A program made the translations under genes and the position numbers. Below, piece after piece: positions 48,520-58,060 of a stretch of 64,000 nucleotides of DNA; the first letter of the stretch is position 1, and each line of letters begins with the position of its first letter. The notes below the pieces were generated by a model. It was not told the DNA's origin and did not search any database. It saw only the letters and a program-made list of their open reading frames with translations. The stretch comes from an uncultured Eubacteriales bacterium (GTDB taxonomy: Bacteria > Bacillota > Clostridia > Peptostreptococcales > Anaerovoracaceae): NCBI GenBank assembly GCA_902790905.1, contig CADATO010000008.1, positions 1-64,000 of the forward strand, given 5' to 3'.

Positions 48520-51177
48520 GTGGAAGAATTAAAACGGACACAGCTCTACGACCGCCACATCAGCGCGGATGCGAAGATGGTGGACTTCGGCGGCTGGGAA
48601 ATGCCGATCCAGTATCCGACGGGCATCATCGCGGAGCACCTCTATACACGCCGTTACTGCAGCCTCTTCGATGTCTCCCACATGGGCAGACTTATCGTCA
48701 GCGGTCCGGACCGCAAGGCATTCCTGCAGCACGTTGTGACCAGCAACGTCGATGCGCTCGATGTCGGCATGGCGCAGTACTCGATCCTGCCGGACGAAGA
48801 CGGCTGCGGGATCGACGACCTGTACATCTACCGGTTTGAAGAGGACAGGTATGTGGTCATCGCCAATGCCGCGAACACGGACAAGGACTGGGACCACCTG
48901 ATGAAAATGAAGGAAGGCTTTGACGTCACGATCGAGAACGTCTCCAAAGACTGGGCAGCGATCGCTGTGCAGGGCCCGACTTCCAAGGACATTCTGCGCG
49001 ACCTGATCGGCGGCAAACAGCCGACAGAACCGATCAGAAACTACCTGAACATCGCGACGATCCCGGCGCTCGATGACGCACCGGTTTATCTGGCAAAGAC
49101 CGGCTACACCGGTGAGCCGATCGGCTATGAAATCTACGTGCCGACAGAAGTCTGCGGCAAGGTCTGGGATATGCTCATCGAGATGGGCGCGCGTCCGGCA
49201 GGCCTCGGCGCCCGCGACACCACCAGACTCGAAGCGGGTATGCCGCTGCACGGCCATGAGATGGGCCTTGATAAAGACGGCAACAAGATGCCGATCTACG
49301 CGGTCCCGCTTGCCAAGTTCGCGGTCAGCTTTGCACCGCAGAAGGGCGACTTCATCGGCAAGGAAGCACTGGCGGCGCAGAAGGCGGCGTTCCTGCGCAT
49401 CAACAATCACGACTTCTCCGACTGTGCGGCACTGCCCCGCCGGATCCAGCCGATCGTGCTGCTGGGCAAGGGCGTCCTGCGCGCGGGCTGCAGCGTCTTC
49501 AAGGACGGCAGGGAAGTCGGTTATGTAACGAGCGGCACCATGGTGCCGTACTCCCTGATGGACGGCGAAACACTCTTCCAGAAGGTCACGGAAGAGAGCC
49601 AGAAGAGAAGCATCGGCTTCTGCTATGTGGACAGCGACGTCGAGACCGATGATCAGGTCGAAGTCGACATCCGCGGCAAGAAGCTGGCGGCAGCGATTCC
49701 GGAATGCCACATGAAGAACGATGCCCCGCCGTACGTCCGCGTCCTGCTCTACGAGCATGAAGACGAGGAAGAACAGCAGGCTGCAGCAGACAGAGGCGCT
49801 GCAGCGAAGAGCCTGTTCAAGGAAGCGCTCGAGAATCACCTCTGGAGACAGGAAGCCTGCATCAACCTGATCCCCTCCGAGATGTCCGCCTCCCGTGCGG
49901 TCCGTCTGCTGGAGTGCTCGGACCCGTCGTTCCGTTACGCGGAGCACAGAAAAACCGCAGCGTTCTACGATGAAGAAGTCTTCTATTATCAGGGGACGAA
50001 ATTCATCGGCAGAGTCGAGGAAGCGCTGATGGCGGAGATGAAACAGTACCTCGGCTGCAAGGAAGTCGAGACAAGAGTCACGAGCGGCCAGATGGCGAAT
50101 ACCTGCGTGTTCTCCGCACTGGTCGATTACAAGAACCGCCTCGACCGCAAAGTCGAGCCGAAGCGCCTCGGCTACATCCTGAACAACCACATCATCAAGG
50201 GCGGCCACCTCTCGGCGCAGCCCATGGGTGCCCTCAAGGACTTCGCGGCGATCGACCCGGTCACCGAGAAGCGTGCAGTCGTCAACTTCCCGGTCATGGA
50301 AAACGACCCGTACTGCATCGACGTCGAAGAGACCAAGAAGGTCATCGAGGAATACGATCCCGAGCTCATCATCTTCGGCAAGAGCATGGTGCTGTATCCC
50401 GAACCGGTCAAAGAAATCCGTGAATTCCTGGATGCGCAGGGCAGAGACACCATCATCATGTACGATATGGCGCATGTCCTGGGCCTGATCGGCGATCACT
50501 TCCAGAAACCGTTCGAGGACGGTGCGGACTTCGTCACCGGTTCCACCCACAAGACGTTCTTCGGCCCGCAGCGCGGCGTCGTCGGCGGCAACTGGGACAA
50601 GGACGACAAGAAATATGATCTGTGGGAGACCGTGCAGTCCCGCGCGTTCCCCGGCAGCACCAGCAACCACCATCTGGGCACACAGCTTGCGCTCCTGATG
50701 GCGGTCTATGAAATGAACGAATACAAAGACGCCTATCAGAAAGCGGTCGTCACCAACGCCAAAGCGTTTGCCAAGGCGCTGAAGGAAGCCGGCCTCAATG
50801 TCCAGGGCGACCCGGCGAAGGGCTATACCCAGACCCACCAGGTCATCGTCAGCGTTGGCTACGGCGAAGGCCCGGAAGTGGCGGAACGCCTCGAGCAGAA
50901 CAACATCATCTGCAACTATCAGGCGACACCGGAGGAAGAAGGCTTCACAGCGTCCGGCGCACTCAGACTGGGCGTCAGCGAGATGACCAGATTTGGCTTC
51001 ACCGAAAAAGACTTTGCAAAGCTGGCAGACCTCATGGCTTCCTGCATCCTGCACGGCACAGACGTGAAGGCGGAAGTGAAAGCCCTGAGAGACGCACATC
51101 TCGACATGCAGTACTGCTTCCAGGATAAAGACATGGTCGATATCATGGATGCGTTCGCAAAGAAGACCGGCCTTTAG
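48520..51177 (+). CDS. Fusion of GcvT aminomethyltransferase and serine hydroxymethyltransferase
   Basis: 885 residues. Start is GTG 48520, eight bases after AAAGGAG; the frame is open 15 codons further into the riboswitch terminator. Residues about 1-405 are GcvT (LYDRHISADAKMVDFGGWEMP, YCSLFDVSHMGRL, GLGARDTTRLEAGMPLHGHE). Residues about 408-432 are an acidic Ala/Gln linker. Residues about 436-885 are SHMT (INLIPSEMSAS, TRVTSGQMANT, YDMAHVLGLIG, PLP lysine K678 in GSTHKTFFGPQRG). GcvT releases ammonia and makes methylene-THF; SHMT joins it to a second glycine to give serine. The fusion puts both THF steps in one chain. No stop or frameshift interrupts it. Confidence 0.93.
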   Translation: MEELKRTQLYDRHISADAKMVDFGGWEMPIQYPTGIIAEHLYTRRYCSLFDVSHMGRLIVSGPDRKAFLQHVVTSNVDALDVGMAQYSILPDEDGCGIDDLYIYRFEEDRYVVIANAANTDKDWDHLMKMKEGFDVTIENVSKDWAAIAVQGPTSKDILRDLIGGKQPTEPIRNYLNIATIPALDDAPVYLAKTGYTGEPIGYEIYVPTEVCGKVWDMLIEMGARPAGLGARDTTRLEAGMPLHGHEMGLDKDGNKMPIYAVPLAKFAVSFAPQKGDFIGKEALAAQKAAFLRINNHDFSDCAALPRRIQPIVLLGKGVLRAGCSVFKDGREVGYVTSGTMVPYSLMDGETLFQKVTEESQKRSIGFCYVDSDVETDDQVEVDIRGKKLAAAIPECHMKNDAPPYVRVLLYEHEDEEEQQAAADRGAAAKSLFKEALENHLWRQEACINLIPSEMSASRAVRLLECSDPSFRYAEHRKTAAFYDEEVFYYQGTKFIGRVEEALMAEMKQYLGCKEVETRVTSGQMANTCVFSALVDYKNRLDRKVEPKRLGYILNNHIIKGGHLSAQPMGALKDFAAIDPVTEKRAVVNFPVMENDPYCIDVEETKKVIEEYDPELIIFGKSMVLYPEPVKEIREFLDAQGRDTIIMYDMAHVLGLIGDHFQKPFEDGADFVTGSTHKTFFGPQRGVVGGNWDKDDKKYDLWETVQSRAFPGSTSNHHLGTQLALLMAVYEMNEYKDAYQKAVVTNAKAFAKALKEAGLNVQGDPAKGYTQTHQVIVSVGYGEGPEVAERLEQNNIICNYQATPEEEGFTASGALRLGVSEMTRFGFTEKDFAKLADLMASCILHGTDVKAEVKALRDAHLDMQYCFQDKDMVDIMDAFAKKTGL

Positions 51178-51201
51178 TAAGCAGGCCGGAGGAGGTGTGA
51201 C

Positions 51202-52353
51202 ATGTATAAGATAGCGACTTTAAATAAAATATCTCCCGTAGGGCTCCGCGAGCTGACCGATGCGTACGAGATCATCGAGCAGACGGATGCGGCGGATGCC
51301 ATCATCGTCAGAAGTTTCAAGATGCATGAGATGGAGTTCGGCAAAGACCTCATTGCCATCGCAAGGGCCGGCGCCGGCACGAACAACATCCCGGTGGACC
51401 GCTGCGCGGAAGAAGGCATCGTTGTGTTCAACACGCCGGGCGGCAACGCCAACTCTGTGGCGGAGCTGGCCGTCGGTGCGATGCTGGAAGTCTCCCGCAA
51501 CATGCCGGCAGCGAACGTCTGGGCCAACGGCCTGGAAGGCGATGTCGCCAAGGCGGTTGAAAAGGGAAAGAGCCAGTTCGCAGGTCACGAGATCGCCGGC
51601 AAGAAAATCGCCGTCATCGGTCTGGGGCATGTCGGCAAGCTCGTCGCCAACAAGGCGGCTGCGCTGGGTATGTACGTAGCTGCGTATGTCAGAACGCCGC
51701 GCCACGTGGCCGGCCTGCAGCCGGAGATCGAGGTCTTCACGGATCTGGATCCCGTCCTCGAAGGCGCGGACTTCATCAGCATCCATGTCCCGAGCAATGC
51801 GGACAACAAAGGCATGGTCAACGCGGAGATGATCGATAAGATGAAAGACGGGGCAATCTTCCTGAACTTCGCCCGTGCAGATCTGGTCGACGAACCGGCG
51901 ATGCTGGCGGCGCTCAAGGAAGGCAAACTCTCCCGTTATGTAACGGACTTCCCGAATGAAAACCTGGTCGGCCGGGAAGGCGTGCAGCTGCTGCCGCATC
52001 TCGGCGCCAGCACCGAGGAGTCCGAAGAGCGCTGCGCGGCGATGGCGGTCAAAGAACTCCGCGAATACATGGAGAAGGGCAACATCGTCAACAGCGTCAA
52101 CTTCCCCGGCGTGAACCTCGGCGATCTGCCGCAGGGCGGCGCAAGACTCTGCCTGCTCGGTACGGATGTACCGGCGCTCAAAGTTGCTGCCGATGCTGCG
52201 ACCAAAGAGGGCGGCGCCAAAGTGCTGCACATCGTGGCAGCAGAGAAGAAAGGCCAGGCGGCTTGCCTTGCCGATATCAGTGAACCGCAGGATGCGCAGG
52301 CGATGATGGCGGCGCTCGAGGGCAAAGTGGCCAGAGCGCGCCTGATCGGATAG
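51202..52353 (+). CDS. serA: D-3-phosphoglycerate dehydrogenase
   Basis: 383 residues. D-isomer 2-hydroxyacid dehydrogenase fold with the NAD loop IAVIGLGHVGKLVANKAAALGM, the catalytic Arg in RAGAGTNNIPVD, the Glu region in TDFPNE and the catalytic His in LLPHLGASTEESEE. The C-terminal 65 residues look like an ACT-type regulatory domain (about 315-383), so serine feedback is possible. It oxidises 3-phosphoglycerate, or runs in reverse. It lies 24 bases after the fusion gene, inside the glycine cleavage operon. Short SerA of this kind is common in Clostridia. Confidence 0.93.
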   Translation: MYKIATLNKISPVGLRELTDAYEIIEQTDAADAIIVRSFKMHEMEFGKDLIAIARAGAGTNNIPVDRCAEEGIVVFNTPGGNANSVAELAVGAMLEVSRNMPAANVWANGLEGDVAKAVEKGKSQFAGHEIAGKKIAVIGLGHVGKLVANKAAALGMYVAAYVRTPRHVAGLQPEIEVFTDLDPVLEGADFISIHVPSNADNKGMVNAEMIDKMKDGAIFLNFARADLVDEPAMLAALKEGKLSRYVTDFPNENLVGREGVQLLPHLGASTEESEERCAAMAVKELREYMEKGNIVNSVNFPGVNLGDLPQGGARLCLLGTDVPALKVAADAATKEGGAKVLHIVAAEKKGQAACLADISEPQDAQAMMAALEGKVARARLIG

Positions 52354-52397
52354 GCCTGCAGAAAACATAGACTTTTATTAGTAACAGGAGGTACACC

Positions 52398-52775
52398 ATG
52401 AATTTCCCGAAAGAACTGAAGTATTCCAAGACACACGAATGGCTCAAGATGGAGGACGGCGTTGCTGTCATCGGTCTGACTGATTTTGCGCAGGATGAGT
52501 TGGGCGATATCGTTTTCATCAACCTGCCGGAAGAAGGCGACGAGTTCGGCGTGGACGATGTCTTTGCAGACGTTGAGTCCGTCAAGGCGGTCTCCGACAT
52601 CAACAGCCCTGCAGGCGGCAGCATCACCGCGGTCAACGAAGAACTGCTCGACGCCCCGGAAAAGATCAACGAAGCGCCGTATGAAGCGTGGCTGGTCAAG
52701 ATGGAAGTCTCCGAAGAAGCAGACGACCTGATGAGCGCAGAAGAATACGAAGCATTCATCGAATCCGAGAAATAA
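52398..52775 (+). CDS. gcvH: Glycine cleavage system H protein
   Basis: 125 residues, full length. Lipoyl-carrier fold with K63 in [16 protein letters not shown] as the lipoylated residue and the N-terminal [10 protein letters not shown] typical of GcvH. It shuttles the aminomethyl group between GcvP, GcvT and Lpd. AGGAGG precedes the ATG. The lipoate ligase gene of the same operon probably modifies it. Confidence 0.97.
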   Translation: MNFPKELKYSKTHEWLKMEDGVAVIGLTDFAQDELGDIVFINLPEEGDEFGVDDVFADVESVKAVSDINSPAGGSITAVNEELLDAPEKINEAPYEAWLVKMEVSEEADDLMSAEEYEAFIESEK

Positions 52776-52789
52776 AAAAGGAGCGTACC

Positions 52790-54127
52790 ATGGGCGACTT
52801 TATTGTGAATACCGCCCGCGAGCAGAAAGAGATGTGTCAGGCGATCGGCGTCGAAACACCATCCGATCTGTTCAACGGGCTGCCGGAAGACGTGCGGCTG
52901 ACAGCGCCGCTCAACATTCCGGAAGGGAAGAGCGAGGCGGAAGTGCTCTCCCTGATCGAAGATATGGCAGATCAGAACAAGGTCTTCCGCACCTGCTTCA
53001 GAGGGGCCGGTGCGTACCGCCATTACATCCCCGCCATCGTGAAGAACGTGACGGCGAAAGATGAATTCAAAACGGCTTACACACCGTACCAGCCGGAGAT
53101 GAGCCAGGGCATCCTGCAGTCGATCTTCGAGTATCAGACGATGATCTGTGAGATGACCGGTATGGACGTCTCCAACGCGTCTCTGTATGACGGCGCTTCC
53201 GCAGCTGCCGAGGCCGTGATGATGTGCCGCGACAGAAAGAGAAAGACGATCTACGTCTCCGAGACAGTCAACCCGCGCATGCGCGAAGTCATCATGACAT
53301 ACGCGACCGCAGCAGGGGCAAAGGTCGAGACCGTGCCTGCCTGCAGTGATAACACGACCGATCTGGAGAAACTGGAATCGCTGCTCGCGGAAGACAAAGA
53401 AGCGGCCTGCTTCCTCCTGCAGGAGCCGAACTATTTCGGCCGCCTCGAGGAACCGCAGATCGCGGAGAAGATCGTACACGAAGCCGGTGCGAAGTTCATC
53501 ATGGCGTGTGATCCCATCTCGCTGGCGGTCCTGAAGAGCCCGGGCGAATACGGCGCGGATGCAGCCGTCGGCGAAGGCCAGCCGCTCGGACTGCCGCTCG
53601 GCGCGGGCGGCCCGTACCTCGGCTTCCTGGCTGCGAAGCAGGATATGATGAGAAAACTCCCCGGCCGCATCGTCGGTGAGACGACCGACCACGACGGCAA
53701 CCGTGCCTACGTCCTGACGCTGCAGGCGCGCGAGCAGCACATCCGCCGCGAAAAGGCGAGCTCGAATGTCTGCTCCAACGAGGCGCTCTGCGCGCTGACC
53801 GCCTCCGTCTACATGGCGGCAATGGGTGCGGACGGCATGGCGCAGGTCGCGCAGATGTCTGCGAGTGCGGCGCACGCACTCCGCGATGCGCTGGTGGAAG
53901 CCGGCATGGAAGATGTGACCGGCGGCGAGTTCTTCAATGAATTCATCACCGCTTCGAAGGTCCCTGCTGAGAAGATCGAGCAGGCCTGCATGGAAAAAGG
54001 CATCCTGAGCGGTCTGCCGCTCGATGAAAACCGCATGCTCTGGTGCGCGACCGAAGTCAACACACCGGAAGAGGTGGCGAAAGTTGCGGCGATTGTAAAA
54101 GAACTGGCGGAAGGGGGTGCGCAGTAA
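52790..54127 (+). CDS. gcvPA: Glycine dehydrogenase (decarboxylating) subunit 1
   Basis: 445 residues. The start is ATG 52790 (MGDFIVNTAREQKEM) with AAAAGGAG upstream. GcvPA (non-PLP-Lys half of the split P protein): FRGAGAYRHYIPAIVKNV, YTPYQPEMSQGILQSIFEYQTMI, YDGASAAAEAVMMC, GEGQPLGLPLGAGGPYLGF. With GcvPB it decarboxylates glycine and loads the aminomethyl group on GcvH. Its stop overlaps the gcvPB start by one base, fixing equal synthesis of the two halves. Confidence 0.97.
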   Translation: MGDFIVNTAREQKEMCQAIGVETPSDLFNGLPEDVRLTAPLNIPEGKSEAEVLSLIEDMADQNKVFRTCFRGAGAYRHYIPAIVKNVTAKDEFKTAYTPYQPEMSQGILQSIFEYQTMICEMTGMDVSNASLYDGASAAAEAVMMCRDRKRKTIYVSETVNPRMREVIMTYATAAGAKVETVPACSDNTTDLEKLESLLAEDKEAACFLLQEPNYFGRLEEPQIAEKIVHEAGAKFIMACDPISLAVLKSPGEYGADAAVGEGQPLGLPLGAGGPYLGFLAAKQDMMRKLPGRIVGETTDHDGNRAYVLTLQAREQHIRREKASSNVCSNEALCALTASVYMAAMGADGMAQVAQMSASAAHALRDALVEAGMEDVTGGEFFNEFITASKVPAEKIEQACMEKGILSGLPLDENRMLWCATEVNTPEEVAKVAAIVKELAEGGAQ

Positions 54128-55569
54128 TGAAACTCATCTTTGAGAGAGGCGGCGAAGGCCACAGAAGCGACTTCCTGCCGAAGAACGCATTCCCGGAAGT
54201 GCAGTTTGAAGAGCGATTCCAGAGAACGGAAAAGCCCGCTCTGCCGGAAGTCAACGAAGTCGAGATCGCGCAGCACTACACGCAGCTTGCCAAGCAGGCA
54301 TTCGGCGTGAGCAACGGGATGTACCCGCTCGGTTCCTGCACGATGAAATACAACCCGAAGGTCAATGAAGAGGCAGCGTCCCTGAAGGGCTTCACGGAGA
54401 TCCATCCGCTGCAGCCGGCGGAGACGATGCAGGGCGTGGCAGCCATGTACGCGACGCTCGAGAAATACCTCCTCGAGATCACCGGCATGGATCATGTGAC
54501 GTTCCAGCCGGCAGCCGGCGCACACGGCGAGTTCACCGGTCTGCAGCTGATTCAGGCATACCATCGCGCAAGAGGCGATGAGAAGCGCACGAAGATCATC
54601 GTGCCCGACTCCGCGCACGGGACCAACCCGGCCAGCGCGGCGATGTGCGGCTACCAGGTCGTCAACGTTCCGTCCAACGAAAAGGGCGGCATCGATCTTG
54701 CACTGCTGAAGGAAGCGGTCGGGGAAGACACGGCCGGCCTGATGCTGACCAACCCGAACACGCTCGGCATCTTCGATGAAAACATCGAGGAGATCACCTC
54801 CATTGTTCACGAAGCGGGCGGTCTGTGTTATTATGATGGAGCCAATCTGAATGCGGTCATGGGGATCGCGCGGCCCGGCGACATGGGCTTTGACGTGATG
54901 CATATGAACCTGCACAAGACGTTCTCGACACCGCACGGCGGCGGCGGTCCGGGCAGCGGTCCGGTCGCCTGCAAGGAGTTCCTGCAGGAATTCCTGCCCG
55001 GCAGACAGGTTGTCTGTGAAGAGGGCAAGTTCCGCTTTGCGAGACAGCCGAAGACCATCGGTTCTGTCACAGCGTTCGACGGCAACGCACTGGTCGTGCT
55101 CCGCGCACTGGCGTACGTGCTGACGCTCGGCCGGGAGGGGATCCCGCAGGCAGCGGAGAACGCCGTTCTGAACGCGAACTACATGCGTGTCGGTCTTAAG
55201 GATGTCATGGACGTCCCGTACGAAGGACCCTGCATGCACGAGTTCGTCGCGAGCGCAAAGACCATCAAGAAGGAGACCGGTGTGGCGGCACTCGACATCG
55301 CCAAAGGCATGATCGACTGCGAGATGCATCCGCCGACAATCTACTTCCCGCTGATCGTCGATGAAGCGATGATGTTCGAGCCGACGGAGACCGAGTCCAA
55401 AGAGTCGATCGACCGGGCGGTCGAAGCGATCAAGGGGATCTGCGCAAAAGCGTACAAGGACCCAGAAGAGCTGCACCATGCTCCTCACCATGCACCGATC
55501 GGAAGGCCTGATGAAGTCACAGCGGCACGTCATCCTGTCGTCCGCTATGAAGTGAAGGAGGAAGAATAA
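54127..55569 (+). CDS. gcvPB: Glycine dehydrogenase (decarboxylating) subunit 2
   Basis: 480 residues. The start at ATG 54127 overlaps the gcvPA stop by one base and a GGAAGGGGG-like site lies upstream. The PLP lysine is K264 in HMNLHKTFSTPHGGGGPG. Other blocks are YPLGSCTMKYNPKVNE, DSAHGTNPASAAMCGY, YDGANLNAVMGIARPGDMGFD and the C-terminal AHHAPIGRPDE-like end. The C-terminal region is about 20 residues from the family norm at most, so the protein looks complete. Confidence 0.97.
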   Translation: MKLIFERGGEGHRSDFLPKNAFPEVQFEERFQRTEKPALPEVNEVEIAQHYTQLAKQAFGVSNGMYPLGSCTMKYNPKVNEEAASLKGFTEIHPLQPAETMQGVAAMYATLEKYLLEITGMDHVTFQPAAGAHGEFTGLQLIQAYHRARGDEKRTKIIVPDSAHGTNPASAAMCGYQVVNVPSNEKGGIDLALLKEAVGEDTAGLMLTNPNTLGIFDENIEEITSIVHEAGGLCYYDGANLNAVMGIARPGDMGFDVMHMNLHKTFSTPHGGGGPGSGPVACKEFLQEFLPGRQVVCEEGKFRFARQPKTIGSVTAFDGNALVVLRALAYVLTLGREGIPQAAENAVLNANYMRVGLKDVMDVPYEGPCMHEFVASAKTIKKETGVAALDIAKGMIDCEMHPPTIYFPLIVDEAMMFEPTETESKESIDRAVEAIKGICAKAYKDPEELHHAPHHAPIGRPDEVTAARHPVVRYEVKEEE

Positions 55570-55572
55570 GCT

Positions 55573-56661
55573 ATGAACTACGAACGTACTTTCAACTTTT
55601 CGGCTGGTCCGGCTATGATGCCGGAACCCGTTCTCGAAGAGATCCGTGACGAGATGATGAACTACCGCGGCAGCGGCATGTGCGTCATGGAGATGAGCCA
55701 CCGCTCCAAGGTCTTTGAAGAGATCCGCGACAATGCGGAGAAAGACCTGCGCGAGCTGATGGGCATCCCGGACAACTACAAAGTCCTGTTTGTGCAGGGC
55801 GGCGGCACCGTGCAGTTCGCGATGGTTCCGATGAACCTCATCGGCGAAGGCACCGCCTGCTACGTGGAGACCGGCAACTGGTCCAAGAAGGCGATTGCCG
55901 AAGCAAAGAAATACGGCAAGGTCGAAGTCGTCGCTTCCTCCAAGGATAAGAACTACTCCTACGTTCCGGATTGTTCCGATCTGGCTATCCCGGAAGACGC
56001 CAGCTACGTCTACATCTGCGAGAACGAGACCATCAACGGCACCACATTCTTCGACCTGCCGAACACGAAGGGCAAGATCCTGGTCAGCGACCAGTCCTCG
56101 ATGTTCCTCTCCCGTCCCTGCGACGTCAGCAAGTACGGTCTGATCTGGGCGGGCGTGCAGAAGAATGTCGGCCCGGCGGGCATGGCGGTCGTCATCATCC
56201 GCGAAGATCTGCTCAAGGAAGATCTGCCGGAATACGTGCCGACCTACATGAGCTACAAGACGCATGCCGACAAGGACAGCATGTACAACACCCCGAACTG
56301 CTGGGCGATCTACTGCTGCGGCAAGGTGTTCCGTTACCTGCTCGACAACGGCGGGCTTGAAGCCATGGCACAGCGCAACGAGGACAAGGCGAAGGTCCTG
56401 TACGACTACCTCGATCAGAGCGAACTGTTCAAGGGCACGGTGGTCAAGGAAGACCGTTCGCTCATGAACGTGCCGTTCTCGACCGGTGACGCCGACACGG
56501 ATGCGGATGTCGTCGCCGAGACCAAGAAGGCCGGCTTTGACAACCTGAAGGGCCACAGAAGCGTCGGCGGCCTGCGCGCCTCCATCTACAACGCGATGCC
56601 CAAGGAAGGCGTCGAAGCGCTGGTGGCGTTCCTGAAAGACTACGAGGAATCGCACCGCTAA
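55573..56661 (+). CDS. serC: Phosphoserine aminotransferase
   Basis: 362 residues, full length: FNFSAGPAMMPEPVLEEI at the N-terminus, VLFVQGGGTVQFAMVPMNL, and the PLP-lysine segment IWAGVQKNVGPAG (K197). It converts 3-phosphohydroxypyruvate and glutamate to phosphoserine. It lies three bases after gcvPB. With SerA it supplies phosphoserine, but no serB-type phosphatase is in the window. The octamer lies at the last codons. Confidence 0.96.
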   Translation: MNYERTFNFSAGPAMMPEPVLEEIRDEMMNYRGSGMCVMEMSHRSKVFEEIRDNAEKDLRELMGIPDNYKVLFVQGGGTVQFAMVPMNLIGEGTACYVETGNWSKKAIAEAKKYGKVEVVASSKDKNYSYVPDCSDLAIPEDASYVYICENETINGTTFFDLPNTKGKILVSDQSSMFLSRPCDVSKYGLIWAGVQKNVGPAGMAVVIIREDLLKEDLPEYVPTYMSYKTHADKDSMYNTPNCWAIYCCGKVFRYLLDNGGLEAMAQRNEDKAKVLYDYLDQSELFKGTVVKEDRSLMNVPFSTGDADTDADVVAETKKAGFDNLKGHRSVGGLRASIYNAMPKEGVEALVAFLKDYEESHR

Positions 56662-56671
56662 CGGATACCTG

Positions 56672-56713
56672 CAGCCGGCCGCCTGAACGTGATGAAAGGC
56701 TGCCGGCTGTTTT
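56672..56713 (+). terminator. Internal hairpin between serC and the DUF1015 gene
   Basis: CAGCCGGC (56672-56679) pairs with GCCGGCTG (56702-56709), followed by four T. It probably reduces expression of the distal genes. Confidence 0.6.
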
Positions 56714-56754
56714 ATAAGAGCCATCTGATGATGGATGACAGAAAGGAAATGATT

Positions 56755-58059
56755 ATGGCCTGCTGCAGACCTGCAAAAATACTATTGCCGAAAGAAGGCA
56801 CCGACCTGGCCAAGTGGGCGGTCGTCGCCTGCGACCAGTTCACTTCCGAGCCGGAGTACTGGAAGGAAGCGGACGAACTCGTAGGGGATGCCCCCTCAAC
56901 ACTGCGCATCACACTGCCGGAAGTCTATCTCGAAGAGGAAGGTGTGGAAGAGCGCGTGGCAAAGATCAATGAAACGATGGCTTCCTATCTGGAAGATGGC
57001 GTGCTGGAGGAACTGCCCGCCGGCATGATGCTGATCGACCGTGACACCGGCGGCCCCTGCGGCCGCAAGGGTCTGGTCCTGGCGTTCGACCTGGAAGCCT
57101 ATGACTACAAAGCGGGATCCACATCCCTGATCCGCCCGACCGAGAAGACCGTCGTCGAGCGCATCCCGCCGCGTCTTGCGGTCAGAAGAGATGCACTTGT
57201 CGAACTGCCGCACATCATGCTGCTGATCGATGATCCGGAACGCACGGTCATCGAGCCGCTGTATGAAAAGAGAGACGCATTCGAGAAGAAGTACAGCGTC
57301 GACCTGATGATGAACGGCGGCCATATCGACGGCTGGTTCATCCCGGAAGGCGAGGCGACCGATGCCGTGATCGGGGCGCTCGATGCACTGAATGCGCCTG
57401 AGCGATTCCGCGAAAGATACGGCCTGACCGAAGACAAACCGCTGCTCCCGTTCGCAACGGGTGACGGCAACCACTCCATGGCGACCGCCAAGGCTGCCTG
57501 GGAGGAGATCAAGAAGGATCTCACACCGGAAGAACAGGCGGTGCATCCGGCCAGATACGTCCTGGCAGAACTCGTGAACATCCACGACGAAAGCCTGGAG
57601 ATCGAAGCGATCTACCGCGTGCTGTTCGGTGTCGATATGGGGGATGTCTGCCATGCGGCGAAGGCGTTCTTCGAAGCGCACGGCGCTGCTTTTGAAGAGG
57701 TGGACGAGGTATCTGCTTCGACGGCAGACAAGCAGTACTTCCCCTGGTACGCCGGCGACAGGAGCGGTTTCGTCTGCGTCAGCGGTTCCCCGTGGGCGCT
57801 GCCCGTGGCGACCCTGCAGGCGTTCCTGGACGACTATCTGGCGGCGCACAAAGAGGCGAAGATCGACTACATCCACGGTGTGGACGTGCTGAAGAAACTG
57901 TCCGCAGAGCCGGGCAACATGGGCTTCTGGCTCGAGGACCCGAAGAAGAGCGACCTCTTCCGCGGCGTCATCATGGACGGCGTGCTGCCGCGCAAGACCT
58001 TCTCCATGGGCGAAGCGCGCGAAAAGCGGTATTATATGGAAGCGAAGAAGATCAAATAA
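56755..58059 (+). CDS. DUF1015 family protein
   Basis: 434 residues. DUF1015 blocks: KWAVVACDQFTSEPEYWKEAD, RTVIEPLYEKRDA, LMMNGGHIDGWFI, LPFATGDGNHSMATAKAAWEEIK (the GDGNHS motif) and LEDPKKSDLFRGVIMDGVLPRKTFSMGEA. I chose ATG 56755 (MACCRPAKILLPKEG) with AAAGGA seven bases upstream; two other ATGs lie shortly before. Function is not established. The family often sits beside serA and serC, as here, so a role in serine or phosphoserine metabolism is a fair inference. It abuts lplA by one base. Confidence 0.85.
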   Translation: MACCRPAKILLPKEGTDLAKWAVVACDQFTSEPEYWKEADELVGDAPSTLRITLPEVYLEEEGVEERVAKINETMASYLEDGVLEELPAGMMLIDRDTGGPCGRKGLVLAFDLEAYDYKAGSTSLIRPTEKTVVERIPPRLAVRRDALVELPHIMLLIDDPERTVIEPLYEKRDAFEKKYSVDLMMNGGHIDGWFIPEGEATDAVIGALDALNAPERFRERYGLTEDKPLLPFATGDGNHSMATAKAAWEEIKKDLTPEEQAVHPARYVLAELVNIHDESLEIEAIYRVLFGVDMGDVCHAAKAFFEAHGAAFEEVDEVSASTADKQYFPWYAGDRSGFVCVSGSPWALPVATLQAFLDDYLAAHKEAKIDYIHGVDVLKKLSAEPGNMGFWLEDPKKSDLFRGVIMDGVLPRKTFSMGEAREKRYYMEAKKIK

Positions 58060-58060
58060 C

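Noticed and set aside
48529..51099. 856-codon open frame antisense to the GcvT-SHMT fusion
   Set aside because: Long antisense frames are common in GC-rich genes; the translation is rich in His/Arg/Asp shadows and matches no family.
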